From: Cognatishimia maritima
GTDB taxonomy: Bacteria > Pseudomonadota > Alphaproteobacteria > Rhodobacterales > Rhodobacteraceae
DNA: 64,000 nt
Reading direction: 5' to 3'
Assembly (NCBI RefSeq): GCF_900129685.1
Contig: NZ_FQWM01000001.1
Span: forward strand, 124,001-188,000
Position numbers and translations under genes: made by a program. How positions within the stretch are numbered: position 1 is the first letter of the stretch; every line of letters begins with the position of its first letter. The notes beneath the pieces were generated by a model. It did not search any database. It was given only the letters and a program-made list of their open reading frames with translations, and had not been told where the DNA came from. This document shows, piece by piece, positions 1 through 8,525 of this stretch.

Positions 1-35
1 CTATACCGCTTCAATATCGCGGCAAATACGGGGCG

Positions 36-950
36 TTAAGACTTGTGGTTCACCAACTCCGTGGCAATGGCAGCGGCAAGGCGGGCATTGTTTAAAACCA
101 AGGCGATATTTGCCTCAAGCGACTTCCCATCTGTCAGTTCAAGAATGCGACCGAGGAGGAAAGGCGTGACGCCTTTGCCGGTGATCCCTTGAGCCTCTGC
201 CTCGGCTGTCGCCTGCGCAATGATGGGGGCGAGTTGGTCAGCAGAAATTTCCGCCTCTTTGGGAATTGGGTTTGCAACCAGCTGCCCGCCGGGCAGACCC
301 ATACGCGCGCGCATGGCGTGGCTCGCGGCAATTTCAGCCGCTGTATCGAGCCGCAATGGGGCGGCCAATTCTGACGTCTGAGACCAGAACGCCGGGAAGC
401 TGTCTTGCCCATAGGCAATCACTGGCACGCCCTGGGTTTCCAGCACCTCAAGCGTTTTGGGCAGATCAAGGATCGCTTTGGCCCCGGCAGCCACAACGGT
501 AACCGGCGTTGCCGCAAGTTCGGTCAGGTCAGCGGAAATATCAAAACTGGTCTCCGCACCTTTGTGCACGCCGCCGATTCCGCCCGTCGCAAAAACCGAG
601 ATGCCCGCAAGATGCGCGCCGATCATAGTGGCGGCAACTGTTGTCGCGCCTGTGCGGCCTGTAGCCATGCAGACCGGCATATCAGCACGCGAGACCTTCA
701 TCACGTCTTTAGCTGTCGCCAGCGCGTTTAATTGTGCATCATCCAGACCAATGTGCAGCGTGCCGTTCAGTACAGCGATTGTTGCTGGCGTTGCTCCGCT
801 TTCGCGCACCGTGGCTTCGACCTGACGTGCGACCTCGACGTTTTGCGGGTAGGGCATACCATGGGTGATGATGGTGCTTTCCAGCGCCACGATGGGCGTG
901 CCTGCGTCCTTGGCGGCTGCAACTTCTGGGGACATCACAAACAGTGTCAT
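36..950 (-). CDS. psuG: Pseudouridine-5'-phosphate glycosidase
   Basis: PsuG reversibly splits pseudouridine 5'-phosphate into uracil and ribose 5-phosphate, the second step of pseudouridine salvage in the cytosol. The 304-residue protein has the usual family length. Visible family blocks are the N-terminal ALESTIITHGMPYPQ stretch (about residues 22-36, Glu24), KVSRAD (Lys86), the GGIGGVHKGAETSFD block (about 123-138) and AGAKAILD, whose Lys158 matches the Schiff-base lysine of the E. coli enzyme. Its ATG overlaps the end of the upstream kinase gene by 4 bases, so the two are very probably cotranscribed and translationally coupled. Assignment is firm. Confidence 0.95.
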   Translation of the reverse strand: MTLFVMSPEVAAAKDAGTPIVALESTIITHGMPYPQNVEVARQVEATVRESGATPATIAVLNGTLHIGLDDAQLNALATAKDVMKVSRADMPVCMATGRTGATTVAATMIGAHLAGISVFATGGIGGVHKGAETSFDISADLTELAATPVTVVAAGAKAILDLPKTLEVLETQGVPVIAYGQDSFPAFWSQTSELAAPLRLDTAAEIAASHAMRARMGLPGGQLVANPIPKEAEISADQLAPIIAQATAEAEAQGITGKGVTPFLLGRILELTDGKSLEANIALVLNNARLAAAIATELVNHKS

Positions 951-1840
951 TTCGGGCTTCCTCCGGACACATAGGTCGCAGCTGCGCGCAGGGCACGTTG
1001 CAGGCTTTCTTCGCGGTTGCTGCCTTCTTTCTCAGCGGCGATATGAGCGGCCATAAAGGTGTCGCCAGCACCGGTCACACGGGTGACCATGACCGAAGGC
1101 GGTGCCATCGTGATGACGCCATCTGCCGTTGCGTCGCTTGCGCTATTGCCGCCGTCCGTGACCAAAGCACGCCGCGCGCCGCGATCCAAAAGACCGGCTG
1201 CTGCGGCTTCAGATGACGTGAATTCTTTCTGGCAAAGCAATCCCGCTTCTTCGAGGTTCACATAAAGCGTGGCCCGGTCATGCACGAGGAACGGCAACAG
1301 CCGTTCGGCCTTGCCAGGACTTGCCGGTGCAACGCGCAGGTCAGCTTTGGCGAAGGCATCGCTGACCGCGATCTTTTCCAAAAGCCGCTGCGTGAGGTTG
1401 CCATCCAGCGCAATGAAGCCTTCATAGGGGGCGCTTTCGCTACCCAAGGTGCCATCGTTCAGCGCGCGCAGGATCTTGCTGCCTGCGGCCTCAAGCGAAT
1501 GGGCGTCGGCAATGGCCGCGATCAACCCATTGGCGCCTTCGACGGCCATGTAGCGGTCGGTGGGCAAGTCGTCAGAGCGATAGACATAGGCCGTGTCAAC
1601 GCCCAGTTCTTCGCAGGCTTCGATCAATTCATCGCCCTGCGTGTCGCGGCCAATGGCTGTCAGAAGCGACGGCTGCAGGCCAAAACGGGACAGCGTCATC
1701 GCGATGTTCATCGCAACCCCACCGGGGATACGCGTGATGCGTCCGGCCACATCGCTGCCTTGCCGCATGTGAACCGAAGATCGGCCGATGATGTCCCAAA
1801 GGACAGAGCCGATGCAAAGAATATCGTGTGATTTGGTCAT
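947..1840 (-). CDS. psuK: PfkB-family sugar kinase, probable pseudouridine kinase
   Basis: A ribokinase-fold kinase that probably phosphorylates pseudouridine at the 5' position to supply PsuG. The 297-residue protein shows the N-terminal GSVLWD start, the glycine-rich PGGVAMNIA substrate block (about residues 39-47) and the C-terminal PfkB signature with GAGD at 257-260, where the Asp is the catalytic base. The family alone does not fix the substrate, since PfkB includes ribokinase, fructokinase and adenosine kinase. The 4-base overlap with psuG makes pseudouridine the best guess. No pseudouridine transporter or nucleosidase regulator is adjacent. Confidence 0.85.
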   Translation of the reverse strand: MTKSHDILCIGSVLWDIIGRSSVHMRQGSDVAGRITRIPGGVAMNIAMTLSRFGLQPSLLTAIGRDTQGDELIEACEELGVDTAYVYRSDDLPTDRYMAVEGANGLIAAIADAHSLEAAGSKILRALNDGTLGSESAPYEGFIALDGNLTQRLLEKIAVSDAFAKADLRVAPASPGKAERLLPFLVHDRATLYVNLEEAGLLCQKEFTSSEAAAAGLLDRGARRALVTDGGNSASDATADGVITMAPPSVMVTRVTGAGDTFMAAHIAAEKEGSNREESLQRALRAAATYVSGGSPK

Positions 1841-1885
1841 GCCCTGCTTGTGGCGGGAAAGCGGGGCTAAGACAAGAGGCCCCCG

Positions 1886-2689
1886 CTATTCAGGGACGCC
1901 AAAAGTCAATGAGGCCCAGAGGCTTTCCCAATGCCAGCCTTGCTCCGTGGCAATGGCTGAGGTTGGACGCCGCAGCACGACCGCATCAATCAGGTAGTCA
2001 TAGCCGGGTTTGACCGGCAGGGTGACCTCGCCGTTTTGGTCAGTTCTGTACAGCTTGATGTCAACGGTGTCGTCTGGCGCGCGCTCAAACACCTCGACCT
2101 GCGCATTGGCCCGCGGCTGTCCTTTATACATCAGCCTAAGAGGCAGCCCACCGGATATGTCATCACGGTAGGGGTTTTTCAGGGCAACGAATTCGGTCAA
2201 CAGCCCGCTGTTGCTATCTGCACCGTCGCCTGTCCCAACGGCGAGAAGAGATTTGGCATAACGCGTATAGCCTTCGATCAGCGGATAAGTGGGGTCGGGC
2301 AGGGCAGTAGTGTCGAGGTCTTTATGAGACACAAAGGCCTGAAACTTTTCCGGGTCTTGGTAGGTCAGTTTTGACGGTTTGGTCTGATGTATTACCTTCA
2401 ACAATCCCTCGCCTTCGGGGGTCATCCTCAGCGCGGGTTGGTCGCCATCGCGGCCTGTGATTTGAAAAACGTCATCACCAAGAGAGAACTCTGTCCGTTC
2501 AATGCGATATTCAAACCAACTCAGTGCGCCACCGTTGAAGTTTTGGCCATTCACCAGATGCGCCTGCAAGATTTCACCCTTTTCAGCTTGAAAAGATCTA
2601 GGTTCGATCCAAAACTCATGGGCAAACAATGATTTGGCGGCCATAAGAGCCAAAAGTATTGGTACTGTGAGTATTAGGGGACGGCGCAT
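1886..2689 (-). CDS. DUF4198 periplasmic protein
   Basis: A 267-residue exported protein of the DUF4198 family, often found beside nickel/cobalt transport components. A Sec signal peptide (about residues 1-23, ending SLFA) is followed at once by HEFWIEP, the conserved start of the mature domain; a free N-terminal His suits metal binding. The C-terminal half contains a beta-rich region with NGEVTLPVKPGYDYLIDA, as in transthyretin-like folds. It lies 45 bases upstream of psuK on the same strand but is functionally more like the divergent HupE/UreJ-type gene. Its start codon shares the tetranucleotide CATG with that gene. A role in transition-metal handling is inferred, not shown. Confidence 0.75.
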   Translation of the reverse strand: MRRPLILTVPILLALMAAKSLFAHEFWIEPRSFQAEKGEILQAHLVNGQNFNGGALSWFEYRIERTEFSLGDDVFQITGRDGDQPALRMTPEGEGLLKVIHQTKPSKLTYQDPEKFQAFVSHKDLDTTALPDPTYPLIEGYTRYAKSLLAVGTGDGADSNSGLLTEFVALKNPYRDDISGGLPLRLMYKGQPRANAQVEVFERAPDDTVDIKLYRTDQNGEVTLPVKPGYDYLIDAVVLRRPTSAIATEQGWHWESLWASLTFGVPE

Positions 2690-3836
2690 GTTTAATTTTC
2701 CAATAATCTTTAGGTCTATGGTGGCGCGCTATTTGGTGATGTCAATCGCGGCACTTTGGCATTTTGCTGGTGTGGTCTCGGCGCACGAGTTGAATCCAAC
2801 CGTCGCGAACTTTGAAGTGGCGGGTCAAGTGCTTTCGCTTGAACTGCGCCTGAATGCCGAGGCTATCCTAACAGAAATCGATTTGGATGAGGTGACGGAC
2901 ACGGATGCCTCTGCAAAAGCAGAAGAATACGATGCCCTGCTTGCGCGGCCCGGCCCGGACATTGAGGCGCTCTTTGCGACGGAGAGTGATGCCTTCCTAA
3001 ACGACATCTCTCTGTTTGTCGGTGGGGCTCAAATCCCGCTTCAGTTTCTCAGCATTGAGACCCCCAGTGAAAGTGTTCCGGGGGTAGGTCGCCAGAGCAT
3101 AGCCTCTTTCATAGCAGAGCTGCCCTCACGTGCAGACAGTGTTTCCTTTGCTTGGGGCGACGGTATGGGGCCGCTGGTGATCAGGCAGTTTGGTGTGGAC
3201 GATCCGTTCACAGGTTTCATCAGCGGCGGTGACAGCACCGGGCCAATCAGCCTGATAGGCGGAATGGGCATGACACCGATGGAGGGCTTTGTTTCTTACA
3301 TTCCGGTTGGTTTTGATCACATCCTGCCCAAGGGGTTGGATCACATCCTTTTTGTGCTCGGGCTGTTTTTCTTGTCGCTGCGCTGGGGGTCATTGCTTTG
3401 GCAGGTCACGGCCTTTACGGCGGCGCATACTGTCACGCTGGCCCTTGGGGCGCTTGGTTACGTCAATCTTCCAGGGCATATTGTCGAGCCGATCATTGCT
3501 GCGTCGATTGTTTATGTCGGTGTCGAAAACATTCTGTCCAACGGGCTAAGCCGCTGGCGTCCCTATGTGGTGTTCCTGTTCGGGCTGTTGCACGGGCTTG
3601 GTTTTGCCTCGGTGCTTGGCGATTTTGGTCTGCCAACCGAACAATTCATTCCGGCGCTTTTGGGCTTCAATGTTGGTGTCGAACTGGGTCAACTGACCGT
3701 GATCGCCATCGCCTATCTGGTGGTCGGCTACAACTTCGGCAAGAAGCCATGGTATCGCAGCTATATCAGCAATCCGGCCTCAGCCTTAATTGCCTTTATT
3801 GGTGCATATTGGGTGATTGAGCGGGTGTTTTTGTAG
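2688..3836 (+). CDS. HupE/UreJ_2-family membrane protein
   Basis: A 382-residue polytopic protein of the HupE/UreJ_2 type, related to nickel/cobalt permeases. A signal-like N terminus ends VVSA before HELNP. A soluble periplasmic domain (about 35-205) precedes a block of six or seven membrane helices. The helices carry the family motifs FDHILPKGLDHILFVLG, TAAHTVTLAL, HGLGFASVLG and NVGVELGQ, with several His and Asp able to bind metal. Start 2688 is preferred because AGGGGA lies 6 bases upstream; an in-frame ATG at 2718 also gives a good signal peptide, while one at 2634 lies deep in the opposite gene. With DUF4198 it probably forms a metal-uptake pair; the ion is unknown. Confidence 0.8.
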   Translation: MFNFPIIFRSMVARYLVMSIAALWHFAGVVSAHELNPTVANFEVAGQVLSLELRLNAEAILTEIDLDEVTDTDASAKAEEYDALLARPGPDIEALFATESDAFLNDISLFVGGAQIPLQFLSIETPSESVPGVGRQSIASFIAELPSRADSVSFAWGDGMGPLVIRQFGVDDPFTGFISGGDSTGPISLIGGMGMTPMEGFVSYIPVGFDHILPKGLDHILFVLGLFFLSLRWGSLLWQVTAFTAAHTVTLALGALGYVNLPGHIVEPIIAASIVYVGVENILSNGLSRWRPYVVFLFGLLHGLGFASVLGDFGLPTEQFIPALLGFNVGVELGQLTVIAIAYLVVGYNFGKKPWYRSYISNPASALIAFIGAYWVIERVFL

Positions 3837-3892
3837 GGTTGGGTTTACCCCACCAAAAAACTGCGCGTCGGTGGAGTGAAACCCCACCCTAC
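3833..3892. repeat. REP-like imperfect inverted repeat, likely bidirectional terminator
   Basis: Two arms, 3833-3854 (starting GTAGGGTTGGGTTT) and 3870-3892 (ending AAACCCCACCCTAC), are near-perfect inverted copies around a short loop. The stop codon of the HupE-like gene lies inside the left arm, and the convergent ThiE-like gene ends 2 bases beyond the right arm. GTAGGGTGGGTTT-type palindromes are scattered through many Rhodobacteraceae genomes, so this may be a member of a dispersed repeat family that also acts as a transcription stop for both genes. Confidence 0.65.
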
Positions 3893-3894
3893 GA

Positions 3895-4515
3895 TCATTT
3901 CATCGCCGCGATGAACTGCTGAAGGCGCGCCAACGGATCGTCCTCGCGCCAGATTTCTTCGCCAATGGCAAAGAAGTCCGTCACGGGGGCCAGCTTGCGG
4001 ATTGTGTCTTCATGCAGCGCGCCTTCGGCGACCACAGGCACTTCGATCATCTGCGACCACCATTCAAACAACTCGTGCTCCGCGATGGTGCCATCCCCAA
4101 GCGGGGTCTCTGCGACCGGGCCGAAACACACATAGTCTGCGCCCATTTCGCCTGCGTTCATGCCGTCATGGCGCGAAGCACCGCAGTAGCTGCCAACAAT
4201 CGCGTCATCGCCTAAATCCTTGCGGATCTTGCGGACAGAACGAGAGCCATCGGTCAAATGCACGCCATCCAGACCCAAACGTTCTGCCAACAAAACATGC
4301 TCTGAAATCACCAAGGCAATGTCGCGAGGATAACAAACTTCGCGCACAGCGTCGGCTGCGCGACTTAGGCGGTCCTCATCACGTGTGGCCATGGCGACGC
4401 GCACACAGGCGACGTCAACGGCGTCCAAGACCCGCGCCAATTCCGTCGGGAAGGTGCTGAGTTCAAATTCTGGCGGTGTGATCAGGTAAATCTGTGGTTG
4501 CTCGATGTCGGACAT
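3895..4515 (-). CDS. Thiamine-phosphate synthase family protein (ThiE-like)
   Basis: A 206-residue TIM-barrel protein of the ThiE/TenI superfamily. The ThiE reaction joins HMP-pyrophosphate and thiazole phosphate to make thiamine phosphate. Visible family features are YLITPPEF at the N terminus, the central LGLDGVHLTDGSR block (about residues 78-90), IVGSYCGASRHDG (about 105-117) and GADYVCFGPVAET, the phosphate-binding region. Some catalytic motifs are loose: the pyrophosphate-binding RxK pattern is not obvious and the C-terminal glycine loop is degenerate (ALHEDTIRKL). No other thi genes are adjacent, so a paralogue with another role is possible. Confidence 0.75.
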   Translation of the reverse strand: MSDIEQPQIYLITPPEFELSTFPTELARVLDAVDVACVRVAMATRDEDRLSRAADAVREVCYPRDIALVISEHVLLAERLGLDGVHLTDGSRSVRKIRKDLGDDAIVGSYCGASRHDGMNAGEMGADYVCFGPVAETPLGDGTIAEHELFEWWSQMIEVPVVAEGALHEDTIRKLAPVTDFFAIGEEIWREDDPLARLQQFIAAMK

Positions 4516-4583
4516 GGTGCATTTCCCGGAACGTCTTTTGCGCTGCTATAACGCGGATCGCGCGTCTTGACCATCACCAAGCG

Positions 4584-4913
4584 TCACTTCGAGGGCATGG
4601 CGCCAACATAGGCTTTGGCAAGCGCAAGCATCTGCTGTCGCCGCGCGTCGTCTTCGAACAAATCTTCGTTGGCGTCGATGAACCCGGGCATAGGGCGTTT
4701 GGTAAAGGCCATTTCGCTCGCCCCTTCAATGGCAAGGGCCTCTGCTTCCAAATCTTTGCCGACCCGAAACATGCCGCCACCTTTGTGGACGCCACAGAGC
4801 ATATTGCCGTTCAACATAAAGCAGATGCCGCCGAACATTTTCTTCTCCACGATACCAGGTTCGTCCACCAGGTCATCTCGAAGCAATGCCAGATGCCCTT
4901 CATCATAGGCCAT
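4584..4913 (-). CDS. TfoX N-terminal domain protein
   Basis: A 109-residue protein consisting only of a TfoX-N domain, with the conserved KKMFGGICFMLNGNMLCGV block (residues about 24-42) and FTKRPMPGFI. Full-length TfoX/Sxy promotes competence in gammaproteobacteria, but stand-alone N-domain proteins are common in alphaproteobacteria and have no established role. A strong ribosome-binding site (AGGAGGG) sits 4 bases upstream of the ATG. It is monocistronic, between a convergently oriented intergenic gap and the divergent trmJ. Confidence 0.85.
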   Translation of the reverse strand: MAYDEGHLALLRDDLVDEPGIVEKKMFGGICFMLNGNMLCGVHKGGGMFRVGKDLEAEALAIEGASEMAFTKRPMPGFIDANEDLFEDDARRQQMLALAKAYVGAMPSK

Positions 4914-5015
4914 GCCGCCCTCCTATTTTACTTGTTAAATGCAAGTAAACTGCGAGATGACTTGTTTTGCAAGCACGCTATCGGTATGAGCCGCTGAATT
5001 CAGTCGGAGACCCTC

Positions 5016-5753
5016 ATGCCAAGCCCTCATCCCCAGCCTGCGATTGTTCTGGTGCGCCCGCAAATGGGTGAAAATATCGGCGGGGCCGCGCGTGCCATGT
5101 GGAATTTTGGGCTGGACCGGATGCGGATTGTAAACCCGCGGGATGGGTGGCCGAACCAAAAGGCCGTCGCGATGTCTTCGGGGGCAGGGCGTTTGCTGGA
5201 CGAGGCGCAGATTTGTGACTCTGTCGCCGACAGCATTGGCGATTGCACCTATGTCTTTGCGACCACGGCACGGGCTCGCGACCTAACCAAGCCCGTAATG
5301 ACACCGGAACACGCGATGAAAATCGCCCGCGAAAAGATCGCAGCGGGTGAAAAAGTTGCCGTGCTTTTTGGCCCAGAACGATCAGGGTTAGAGAATGACG
5401 ACATCGCCCATGCCAACGCGATCATCAATGTGCCGGTCAACCCTGAATATGCGTCACTTAATCTTGCGCAATGCGTTTTATTAACGGCTTACGAATGGAT
5501 GCGGGGTGATGTTCAAGTCGAACCTGAGCGTATGGAGCTTGCCAAAACAGAATGGGCCAATCAGGCCGAGGTCGAGGCATTGGCGCGCCACTATGAACAG
5601 CGTTTGGATGAAGCCGGTTTCTTTTTCCCTGAACCCAAAGCCGAAGGCATGAAAATCAATCTGCGCAATATGTGGTCGCGCCTGCCGCTGACCCGCGCCG
5701 ATGTACAGATGTTGCATGGCATGTTGCGCCAACTTTTACGTCGCAAGGACTGA
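5016..5753 (+). CDS. trmJ: tRNA (cytidine/uridine-2'-O-)-methyltransferase
   Basis: A SPOUT-class methyltransferase, probably TrmJ, which 2'-O-methylates position 32 of several tRNAs using S-adenosylmethionine. In the 245-residue protein the three SPOUT motifs are clear: NIGGAARAMWNFG (about 20-32), VLFGPERSGLEN (about 115-126) and VPVNPEYASLNLAQ (about 139-152), which together form the knotted cofactor site. The C-terminal extension fits TrmJ rather than the shorter TrmL. TrmL-like specificity cannot be excluded from motifs alone. It stands alone, 96 bases before the heme A synthase start. Confidence 0.88.
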   Translation: MPSPHPQPAIVLVRPQMGENIGGAARAMWNFGLDRMRIVNPRDGWPNQKAVAMSSGAGRLLDEAQICDSVADSIGDCTYVFATTARARDLTKPVMTPEHAMKIAREKIAAGEKVAVLFGPERSGLENDDIAHANAIINVPVNPEYASLNLAQCVLLTAYEWMRGDVQVEPERMELAKTEWANQAEVEALARHYEQRLDEAGFFFPEPKAEGMKINLRNMWSRLPLTRADVQMLHGMLRQLLRRKD

Positions 5754-5849
5754 CGGACCAACCGACGCACACAGGCATTTCCACCCTCCATAAGCTTGAA
5801 GATCAGCGGGCAGCGCCCTAGTCTCCGCCTAAATTGCAAGGACGATCCC

Positions 5850-6989
5850 ATGAGCCAGAAGCGCAGCATTTTCGAAGACGTTTCCCAGCCGCAGCAAAGC
5901 AAAACACCGAGCAAAGGCGCGATAGATGCCGCCCCAAAGGGCGCGCGGCGCGGCATTCGCCTGTGGTTGATGACACTCTTTGCGCTGGTTGTGGTGATGA
6001 TTGTTGTGGGTGGGCTGACCCGGCTAACAGACAGCGGATTGTCGATCACCGAATGGAAGCCGGTGACAGGCGCAGTGCCACCGACAAACGAAGCGGTGTG
6101 GCTTGAAGAATTTGAGAAATACAAAAAAATTCCGGAATACCAGTTGCAAAACCAAGGCATGAGTCTTGCAGAGTTCAAAACCATTTATTGGTGGGAATGG
6201 GGCCATCGTCAGCTTGGCCGAGCCATTGGCTTGGTCTGGGCGCTTGGGTTCCTTGGCTTTGCCGTGACCCGCAATATCCCAACAGGCTGGACAGGACGTC
6301 TGTTCCTGATCGGAGCCTTGGGCGGGCTACAAGGCGCGATTGGCTGGTGGATGGTGTCCTCTGGGCTTGAGGGCAGCCGGCTTGATGTTGCTTCTTATCG
6401 TTTGGCCACCCATCTGGGGCTGGCATTCGTGATTTTGGGCTTCATTGCTTGGTATATCTTTTTGTTGGGCCGCGAAGAACGCGCGCTTCTACAGGCCCGC
6501 CGAGGCAAAGAGGCAAAGCTGTTCTCTCTCTCAACCGGGCTGTTGCATGCGAGTTTCGCGCAAATCCTTCTGGGTGCCCTCGTGGCTGGCATTGATGCAG
6601 GCCGCAGCTTTACCGATTGGCCCATGATGGGTGGGAATGTCCTGCCCGAAGGCATGTTTGCCATGACACCCGTCTGGACGAACTTCTTTGAAAACGCAGG
6701 TACCGTGCAGTTCATGCACCGAATTTGGGCCTATCTTCTGCTGGCGTTCACCATTGTTGTTTGGCGTCGTTCCAAATCCTCTGCCCATGTCAAAACCCGC
6801 TTTGCATTCAACCTCGTCATGGCAGCTATGACGATTCAGGCGGTACTCGGGATTATGACAGTTTTGTATATCGCCCCTTGGCAGCTTGCGATTCTGCACC
6901 AGTTGACAGCAGTTGCCGTTTGGGTGTTGATCCTGCGGGCCCGTTTCCTCAGCCACTACCCAATCTCGACTGGGATTAAGGGAGGGTAA
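5850..6989 (+). CDS. ctaA: Heme A synthase
   Basis: COX15/CtaA-type integral membrane monooxygenase that converts heme O to heme A for aa3-type cytochrome oxidases. The 379-residue protein has about eight membrane helices. The four heme-ligand or catalytic His regions are visible as EWGHRQLGR, RLATHLGLA, FMHRIWAY and ILHQLTAV, and GGLTRLTDSGLS is the conserved first periplasmic loop. An in-frame ATG at 5796 is less likely: AAGGA lies 7 bases before the ATG at 5850, and the protein then begins MSQKRSIF. The next gene starts 6 bases after the stop, so the two may be cotranscribed. Confidence 0.93.
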   Translation: MSQKRSIFEDVSQPQQSKTPSKGAIDAAPKGARRGIRLWLMTLFALVVVMIVVGGLTRLTDSGLSITEWKPVTGAVPPTNEAVWLEEFEKYKKIPEYQLQNQGMSLAEFKTIYWWEWGHRQLGRAIGLVWALGFLGFAVTRNIPTGWTGRLFLIGALGGLQGAIGWWMVSSGLEGSRLDVASYRLATHLGLAFVILGFIAWYIFLLGREERALLQARRGKEAKLFSLSTGLLHASFAQILLGALVAGIDAGRSFTDWPMMGGNVLPEGMFAMTPVWTNFFENAGTVQFMHRIWAYLLLAFTIVVWRRSKSSAHVKTRFAFNLVMAAMTIQAVLGIMTVLYIAPWQLAILHQLTAVAVWVLILRARFLSHYPISTGIKGG

Positions 6990-6995
6990 GATTAT

Positions 6996-8471
6996 ATGAA
7001 TGCTTTCAATGATTTGATGGCGTTTCAAAAGGATACCGAGGCATTGGCCCAAGTGGCGGGTCGTCTGGGTTGGGATCAGGAAACGGTAATGCCTGCGGGC
7101 GCTGCGCCTCAGCGTGGCGAAGAAATGGCCGCGATGGAAAAGGTTCTCCATGCGCGCCGCATTGATCCAAAGATTGCTGATTGGCTTGCTGCGATTGATG
7201 TGCAGGCGCTGGATGCCGTAGGGCAAGCGCAGGTGCGGGAAATCCGTCGTTCGTACGAGCGGACGTCGAAAATTCCGGCTGATCTGGCTGCAGAGATTGC
7301 ACGTGTCACCAGCATGTCTCAGGGTATTTGGGCCAAGGCGCGTGCTGCTGAGGATGTGGCGGCGTTTTTGCCTGCCTTGGAAGAGGTCGTGCGTCTGAAG
7401 CGCGAAGAAGGTCAAGCCTTGGCGCAGGGCGGTGATGTCTATGACGCCATTTTGGATGACTATGAGCCAGAGATGACCGCACAGCGATTAGCGGAAATCT
7501 TTGACGCAATGCGCCCGCGTCTGGTTGATTTGCGCGCCAAGGTTCTAGACGCAAAAGCACCACGCGCTTTGACCGGCCTCTATCCCGAAAAAGCGCAGTT
7601 AGACGTTTCGAACCGGCTAGCAAAAGCCTTTGGCTATGGCTTTGACAATGGCCGTATCGACAAAGCAGTGCATCCCTTCAGCTCTGGGTCTGGTCTGGAT
7701 GTACGTATCACCACCCGCGTCAGCACCGATGATCCGTTCAATTGCTTCTATTCTACGATCCACGAAGTGGGCCATGCCTGCTATGAACAAGCCATTGATA
7801 ACGCATATCTTCTGACGCCACTGGGGCGTGGTGTGTCGATGGGTGTGCATGAAAGCCAAAGCCGCATTTATGAAAACCAACTGGGGCGCTCGCGTGCCTT
7901 TACCGGTTGGTTGTTTGACCTGATGCGCGACAGCTTTGATGAGTTTGACGTTTCTTCTGAAGAAGAATTCTACGCGACCGTCAACCGTGTGAACAAAGGT
8001 TATATCCGCACGGAAGCCGATGAAATCCAGTATAACCTGCACGTCATGCTGCGTTTTGATCTGGAACGCGCTTTGATGAGCGGTGATCTGGCTGTGGCTG
8101 ATCTGGAGGCCGCTTGGAATGACCGGTTTGCGGCTGATTTCGGTTATGCTGTCGACAAGCCAAGCAACGGAGTCCTTCAGGACGTGCATTGGTCTGTGGG
8201 TCTCTTTGGCTACTTCCCGACCTATGCATTGGGCAACGTTTATGCGGGCTGTCTGCATGAAGCGCTGCGCAAAGATGTTCCAAATCTGGATATGCAACTG
8301 CGCGATGGCAATACATCTGCGGCCACCGGTTGGTTGCGTGAAAAATTGCAGCAACATGGCGCGCTACGCGCTCCGCAGGAAACCATCGCGTTGGCAAGTG
8401 GCATGGAGCCGGGGCCGGAACCGATGTTGAGCTACCTTGAGAAGAAGTTCTCAGAAATATATGATATCTAA
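6996..8471 (+). CDS. Carboxypeptidase M32 (Taq-type)
   Basis: A 491-residue zinc metallocarboxypeptidase of family M32, removing C-terminal residues from peptides in the cytosol. The zinc motif HEVGH is at residues 256-260, and the third ligand and family signature appear as MGVHESQSRIYENQ about 25 residues later. The all-helical C-terminal region (ETIALASGMEPGPEPMLSYL) is also typical. It starts 6 bases after ctaA, preceded by AAGGGAGG, and ends in a terminator hairpin shared with convergent gyrA. Physiological substrates of this family are unknown. Confidence 0.92.
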   Translation: MNAFNDLMAFQKDTEALAQVAGRLGWDQETVMPAGAAPQRGEEMAAMEKVLHARRIDPKIADWLAAIDVQALDAVGQAQVREIRRSYERTSKIPADLAAEIARVTSMSQGIWAKARAAEDVAAFLPALEEVVRLKREEGQALAQGGDVYDAILDDYEPEMTAQRLAEIFDAMRPRLVDLRAKVLDAKAPRALTGLYPEKAQLDVSNRLAKAFGYGFDNGRIDKAVHPFSSGSGLDVRITTRVSTDDPFNCFYSTIHEVGHACYEQAIDNAYLLTPLGRGVSMGVHESQSRIYENQLGRSRAFTGWLFDLMRDSFDEFDVSSEEEFYATVNRVNKGYIRTEADEIQYNLHVMLRFDLERALMSGDLAVADLEAAWNDRFAADFGYAVDKPSNGVLQDVHWSVGLFGYFPTYALGNVYAGCLHEALRKDVPNLDMQLRDGNTSAATGWLREKLQQHGALRAPQETIALASGMEPGPEPMLSYLEKKFSEIYDI

Positions 8472-8475
8472 TGAA

Positions 8476-8506
8476 AAAGCCCACTTCTTAAAGCGGGCTT
8501 TATTCT
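8476..8506. terminator. Bidirectional terminator between M32 gene and gyrA
   Basis: Stem AAAGCCC (8476-8482) pairs with GGGCTTT (8495-8501) and is followed by a T-rich run. It lies 4 bases after the carboxypeptidase stop and about 20 bases from the gyrA stop; the A-run on the other side (8474-8478) lets it serve gyrA as well. Confidence 0.75.
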
Positions 8507-8525
8507 TGTTGTGGCGGACAGAAGA

